Origin: Paragonimus westermani | Lineage: Eukaryota; Platyhelminthes; Trematoda; Plagiorchiida; Troglotrematidae | Direction of reading: 5' to 3' | Length of the DNA: 64,000 nt | Assembly (NCBI GenBank): GCA_008508345.1 | Contig: QNGE01000103.1 | Location: forward strand, 373,842-437,841 | Shown here: one piece after another, positions 59,424 through 64,000 of the stretch | Numbering within the stretch: position 1 is the first letter of the stretch | Layout of the letters: each line of letters begins with the position of its first letter | Translations under genes and position numbers: made by a program | Notes under the pieces: generated by a model | What the model was told of the DNA's origin: nothing | What the model saw: only the letters and a program-made list of their open reading frames with translations | The model's database searches: none

Positions 59424-59864
59424 TTAATGGTACTTGACAGCAACACAAGCGTTCGTGTTTTTGCACTCTCTCTCATTTAAAGTGCTTGAACTCATGGACT
59501 GATCGGTTACAATGATAACTGTGGTGCTTGATGAAGTCCACTCCTGCTGATCCTCTAAACACGCTCTGCTGACGTACGTTACGCTGTACAAATGAACATT
59601 TGTAGATGCAACACAAATGGAATGCAAATTGAAACCGGCCAAAATGAGGCAAACGATGAAGACTGATAGCGCGTCATGTTCGCGTGCGAGGAGAAACGTT
59701 AAGCACGGATGGCCAGGCAAGTCGAGGTTTAAATAGAACGATATAGGCCGTGAATAACCAATCGCACGTAAGTGAACAATGACCACCCATATTAATTTCG
59801 AACACAACAGAATCGTGTTCAGTGAGGAGGTCAATCTAGTAGGCGGGGATGGGGACCACTTCAC
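59424..59864 (-). CDS. Longest open frame in the window, unknown, doubtful
   Basis: 146 codons on the minus strand from an ATG at 59862-59864. The middle holds a hydrophobic run (LSVFIVCLILAGF) that could be a membrane segment. The C-terminal part is Ser/Thr-rich. There is no recognisable family, no intron signal that extends it, and no support from neighbours. It may be a chance frame. Confidence 0.15.
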   Translation of the reverse strand: MKWSPSPPTRLTSSLNTILLCSKLIWVVIVHLRAIGYSRPISFYLNLDLPGHPCLTFLLAREHDALSVFIVCLILAGFNLHSICVASTNVHLYSVTYVSRACLEDQQEWTSSSTTVIIVTDQSMSSSTLNERECKNTNACVAVKYH

Positions 59865-60369
59865 AATGCGTGTTGGTTACTTAAAAATTCACAGATAGCA
59901 GTTCTCAGTTCCCAGACAAAGTGGTAATTTGCTAGTTACCCTTTCCCAAAGATTTCTGATAGTGTACCTCGGTGTAGTAAGTTCTGTTGAGTACAGTTAC
60001 AGCTGCCAGGTACAAGTTCGGCAGGACTGCTGTCGGTGACTTCGTTAGTAAGGTTAGCAGTAGAAAATAAAGCAGTATCCAGGCGCACGTGCTGTGGTTC
60101 ACTAAGTCGTCTATTTGTTACAGTCTTCACTCTCCTCATTTCTGTCTAAATTTCAAATTCAGGATGTGATAAGTGCCTACGTCTTTTGAAGTCCTGATAC
60201 TTGACCACTGTGACCCGGAGATTGACCAGGCTGTATTTTCTGTCAATGTAATGAGTTTAAGTAGTAATCTAATGGTGATACTAACTGGAAAGGAAATGAC
60301 AAAAATCCTAGCTGCCCTGAAAGAGAAAACCAAAATCGCACTTCCAACCAGTACAAAGTGTGAAAAAGA
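59865..60369. other. No recognisable gene; 3' flank of the LINE
   Basis: Frames on both strands mirror each other (60136-60378 minus, 60173-60400 plus). This could include the LINE's 3' untranslated region, which would lie on the minus strand here. No poly-A or simple-repeat tail is evident. Confidence 0.35.
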
Positions 60370-60374
60370 TTGTT

Positions 60375-61290
60375 TCAATGCATGCCTGGCTCACGTCTGA
60401 ATGTATCTACGTTCGAGGTCTCCACAGCATTCGCGGGCAATTTATTCCACGAGCTGACCACCTGGCTCGTGAAGAAGTTGGATCGAATGACTAAACTTGA
60501 GTTAGTTTTCTCAGTTGCGATTTTATGACCGCTTGAAATTCGGTCGTGTCGTATTATAAACTGTTGTAGACCCCCGAAAGAAAGCGCCGGTTCGTCCACG
60601 GTGTAGTAATGCGCCTCCTATTAATAATCAACACAAAAACTATTGGTCCCGATAAACACACAAGTGTCCCCGTGCATTGGTTTCAAGATAAACCAAAAGA
60701 CATCTGCTAAAAACAACCAGGTTTCACTTCAACAACGTGTGCGTAAAAGAGAAAATTACGGAGTGCATAACGACCTGCAAATATTCTCGATTCAGAAAAC
60801 CAAAGGAAAGTTACCAAGAATTGTAGTCACGGTCGTTAAACCACCGATGAGTGGAGCGGAATGAAGGTCGAACAGGTAGAAAATAGCGAAAGTTTCCTCT
60901 CGACTGTTCAGGACATTTTGGCTTATTTTGATGGAATAAAATCGTTTGTCCGAGGAAGGAGATGGCCTTAGACAGAAAAAGTGGATTTCTTAGCATAAAA
61001 ACAGGCCAGAAAATTTGTCAGCGCCAAGGATAATCTCTTACATTTTAATAAAGTCCCTTCATGTCCTTCGTCGTTTGAGCCAGAATAAATTCAGCAATCT
61101 CAGCCGGCCTTGGTAGGTAAGTCCCCTAATATCCCATATCATGCGTGCAGGAAGTCTTTCTTTACTTCTTTGATGACGATAATGTTCTTTTGAGATAGTG
61201 ACCAAAATTGGGCACAGTATTACACATGGGGACGAACTATGGCCCAGTATAACGGGATGAACACCACTGGACATGGGTTAGCGATTGAGG
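60375..61290 (-). pseudogene. LINE C-terminal region (broken)
   Basis: Minus-strand pieces, in order: the LGVEVNSTFTLSAHCEAQ stretch at about 61.32-61.38 kb, YWAIVRPHVEYCAQFWS (61.19-61.26 kb), RLRLLNLFWLKRRRTK (61.06-61.10 kb), and RSNFFTSQVVSSWNKLPANAV followed by DTFRRE (60375-60500). These are the canonical thumb and tail blocks of CR1/Jockey-type ORF2 proteins. Frames change between them, so no continuous product is possible. Confidence 0.8.
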
Positions 61291-61470
61291 ATTCCAGTCG
61301 ATAAAACGTTCCCTGTGCTTCACAATGGGCAGAGAGAGTAAACGTACTATTGACTTCAACGCCAAACCTCCTTGCTGTTTTGTTTCCCGTTTGATTGTCT
61401 GTCCACCTGCGTCCCTTAGACGTTTCGACGTCGACTAGAAAGCGTCAGATAAGATACGGTTATAAGACGC

Positions 61471-62500
61471 TTAGAAGTTGGTCACAATTAGAGACCATTT
61501 ACACGTTTTCAAAACGTCCTCCTCGAAGGTGTCTGAGTCCCACACAATTTCAACCGGTTTGATGTCATCAGCACATAAATAACGTGGAATGACCAGGTTG
61601 TCAATCAAGTCGTTCATGTATGCCCAGAAGAGCAGAGTAGAGGGGAGTGGATCATTTGGTACGTCACTTAGCGGAGAACCTCCATCCGATGCTACTCCCC
61701 ACAATGCCACCTTATACGACATCCTGGGTAGAAATATCTGGATCCACCAAAAGATTGTAGATATTCCCCTTTCCGCAGGTTCCAACCCAAAAGCTTGTGG
61801 GTGGCAGGATTGACGGCTCTCTGGTAACCTAGATAGTACAACTTGATAACTTCTCCTTCATCCAGCTTCTCACCTACAGTGTCTAAAACATCAGGAGTTT
61901 GATAAGAAAAGACCCACCTCTCGGAAATTCACCCTGTGGAGCCATGAAAAATTTCTGCGCCCGGTCTAATCTAACAGATCTGTTGAGAAGCTGTTAAGTA
62001 TTTTGAGCGAAGAGGAATCTGCAGGCCTTCTTCCGCAATATGCGTTCCAAAACTTTTCTCACGACTTAGTAACCCGCAATTTCCAAAAATGATCACTGAC
62101 CACCTTTTTATATAGGAATTATGGTAGGCTGGTTAACAAAGGTATCGATTGTTCAGCTTCATGAACATATACTCATCCATCAGGATAGCGTCCTTGGTGT
62201 TAGGAAGAGGCTCAGGTACTTCATTATTCGAGCGACAAACACTTTGAAGCGGAGCTACAAACGTCTCCGCTATGTCCTCGTCGATCAAAGTGATCTTTTT
62301 GTTGTATGTTCTGTGTCAACTTCCTTCCTTAAAGAGGACCCAGACTGCGCTTAACGTCAAAACTTCTTAGGGGTTTGTTTGATGTCACTTGCCCGGTTTA
62401 GCTCACACACCAGATGAACATTCTATGCTACCTTAATTGCTCCGTTTTGAGGCTCTTAAGTGTACAGCGGAGCTTTTAACCCCTTCTGTCGAGTACATAG
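61471..62500 (-). pseudogene. LINE reverse transcriptase (broken)
   Basis: On the minus strand, a block around 62.05-62.1 kb (EKFWNAYCGRR) matches the K(V/T)LERILR part of the fingers. Around 61.87 kb, TPDVLDTVGEKLDE stands for the FSKAFDTVxHxxL motif with the first catalytic Asp. LLFWAYMNDLIDNL and RYLCADDIKPVEI correspond to LLFxxYxNDLxxxL and the (Y/F)ADDxK catalytic pair. SPLSDVPNDP stands where SGVPQGSVLGP is expected. N at 62548 and several stops or shifts break it. Confidence 0.8.
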
Positions 62501-62547
62501 CTTCTAAGACATATGCTTATGTTGAAACTCACTCTTGACCCTGTAGT

Positions 62548-62548
62548 N
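62548..62548. other. Ambiguous base (N)
   Basis: A single N inside the LINE. Any reading frame across it is uncertain. Confidence 0.99.
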
Positions 62549-62844
62549 TACTCATGCCGGCCCACTAACGTTGATGCTAGTAGTTTGTAGTTAGTTTACA
62601 TATACAAGGTAATGTGAACAGGCGCGGTGGTACTGGCAAGGCAACTCTCACGTCGCGCGGAGTTTAAAATTTTGGGGACGTCGAAGGTGATCTCACTACA
62701 ACCCTAGAGAGAACCCATGGCTTCCGACCCCTTCCTCCGGTTAGTTTTTGAGGGGAGTCAGCTTGTCACCGTAGATTGTCTACAAAATACTGACGTGCTT
62801 TGTGGAAGTTAGAGGGCTTCCGCTCAATCCATCAGGTTCAAAGA

Positions 62845-63640
62845 TCAGTTTCTTATGGTCATTTCGACTGAAAGGTATGTCTCATGTGCCGGTCTTACCG
62901 ACGGAAAGCATTTGGGCGAGGAAAAAATTGTCACGTGATCGCTTTTTCCGAACGGTACTGCAAGCGTTACGTTTGTGAAGCCGTAGTTGTGACGAGTCAT
63001 GATTAAGTCTGGTGCTGAGGCTACCTGACTAAGTCGGAATCTTGTGACCACACCGAAATTTTGTGTTAATGTGGAATCGTTGACAAGGTTAAACAACTTA
63101 TGATCGAATCATTTACCACTGGCAGAGCCCAGCAGCTAGCTGATTTTGACAGCATTAAAATCCCCCACAACGAGCAGGCGAGAAGCTGACTGGCAAGCCA
63201 CTTGGAATAATTTTAACGGTGTTTCATCATTCTGTGGTCTGGATCCTGGAATTCAACTTACCCCAATGGCCATCAGTAAGAAGTTGATATGAAGAAGGCT
63301 GATAGCAGTTTGAATACCTACTTGAATGTAATTGCAATACACGGGTGGATGCCCTATAGAACTTCGGATCAATAGAAGACAACCATTTCCAGCGACGTTG
63401 CCACGCTTATTGCCGCAAGATTAGAATCCATGCTCCCAATCTCTCAAATCTATTTATTCTGAAGACCATGTTTTGATGAACATGCAGCTGTCTGCGGAGC
63501 CATTTTCTGTATGCACCTCGTCTCCCTCATTGACAAGACTGCATGTATTCGTCAGCATGCCTTTTAATTCCGGTGATTCAATTTCACATTTCACCTTCTT
63601 CTACTCACAATTTTACAGTAGTATGCTCTCATTTCAGAAT
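62845..63640 (-). pseudogene. LINE endonuclease domain (broken)
   Basis: Minus strand, 5' to 3': NTCSLVNEGDEVHTENGSAD resembles the NAxSLxNKxDEL start of the domain. GNGCLLLIRSS corresponds to the GGGVLLxI strand. QASRLLVVGDFNAVKI contains the GDFN motif (complement of about 63151-63168). Then NDSTLTQNFGVVTRFRLSQ and LIMTRHNYG..GKSDHVTI complete the LDLxxT...SDH ending with the catalytic Asp-His. The enzyme nicks target DNA to prime reverse transcription. A stop soon after GDFN and other breaks inactivate it. Confidence 0.8.
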
Positions 63641-64000
63641 TTTGAGTGACTTGTGTTTGCAATATTCGCGCTTACTCATCACTGTTTGATACGATGAAAT
63701 TTATTTCGCTTCCACAAACACTACATCACACGTAAACAAATGAACTGTATTCGACTTCCCTATTAATACTTCAATTCCTACCATAGTCTACCACATTCTT
63801 GTATACAAGTAACCGTAACCCACTTCATGTTTTTGCCGCTGGAATTAACCGGACACTTCGTCTCGTTTCCGTCGCATTGTTGTATGCGCTTGTAAACCAG
63901 GTCGTGAGTTGCTCTATACTTAAATTGTTTATCGCTGAATTTTCAGACTCACGCTCGTTATATATATATTACTGATGAGTAGTCGGGGATTCGGTTTATT
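63641..64000. other. No recognisable gene
   Basis: AT-rich, with a short TA run at 63959-63969. May include the 5' region of the LINE or plain flank. Confidence 0.4.

Larger units (their letters stand above)
60370..63640 (-). mobile_element. CR1/Jockey-like non-LTR retrotransposon, inactivated
   Basis: On the minus strand, an apurinic-type endonuclease, a reverse transcriptase and a typical C-terminal region occur in order over about 3.3 kb. Wording of the C-terminal part (VRPHVEYC, RSNFFTSQVVSSWNKLP) is that of the CR1/Jockey group. Frameshifts and stops occur throughout. No first ORF is recognised; the 5' end may extend beyond 63.64 kb. One ambiguous base lies inside it at 62548. Confidence 0.85.

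Noticed and set aside
62121..62354. 77-codon plus frame
   Set aside because: Antisense shadow of the minus-strand LINE reverse transcriptase region.

Overview
This is eukaryotic, transposon-rich, gene-poor DNA. It is AT-leaning by eye, has no long open reading frames, and holds only decayed coding relics. The mix of element families is what one expects of a flatworm, most likely a digenean fluke: Penelope-like elements (PLEs) with a GIY-YIG endonuclease, a CR1/Jockey-like LINE, a BEL/Pao LTR retrotransposon and many hammerhead-ribozyme motifs. The species assignment is an inference. The stretch looks intergenic or deep-intronic, and no complete, clearly conserved host gene is visible.

Layout. 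1-8.5 kb: no recognisable feature. 8.6-12 kb: two copies of a dispersed repeat carrying hammerhead-like cores, one of them with two cores in opposite orientation. 12-20.5 kb: mostly featureless, with a 9-bp tandem repeat at 14.67 kb and a CpG-richer patch at 16.7-17.8 kb. 20.6-21.9 kb: a degraded plus-strand PLE (RT palm, GIY-YIG endonuclease, 3' hammerhead). 26.9-28.0 kb: the best host-gene candidate, two exons joined by a consensus intron, encoding a 160-residue protein with two CxxC pairs. 33.7-40.1 kb: a nearly full-length but dead BEL/Pao element (LTR, gag, protease, RT, RNase H, integrase, DUF5641-type end, LTR), with a separate PLE-type hammerhead on the minus strand just upstream. 40.3 and 43.9-44.3 kb: further hammerhead-bearing repeats. 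51.1-51.8 kb: two PLE fragments head to head. 55.7 and 58.0 kb: orphan PLE-type hammerheads. 60.4-63.6 kb: a minus-strand LINE with endonuclease, RT and C-terminal parts.

The unifying theme is the hammerhead motif. Two sequence types occur. Type A is the 3' tail of PLEs (21.84 kb, plus orphans at 33.1, 55.7 and 58.0 kb). Type B is a dispersed repeat with a conserved ACTCGAGT helix III, recognisable at about eight sites and suspected at three more, on both strands. Part of type B lies inside the BEL/Pao long terminal repeats in antisense orientation. All domain names come from reading translated sequence by eye. No alignment or database search was run, and exact element ends are approximate.
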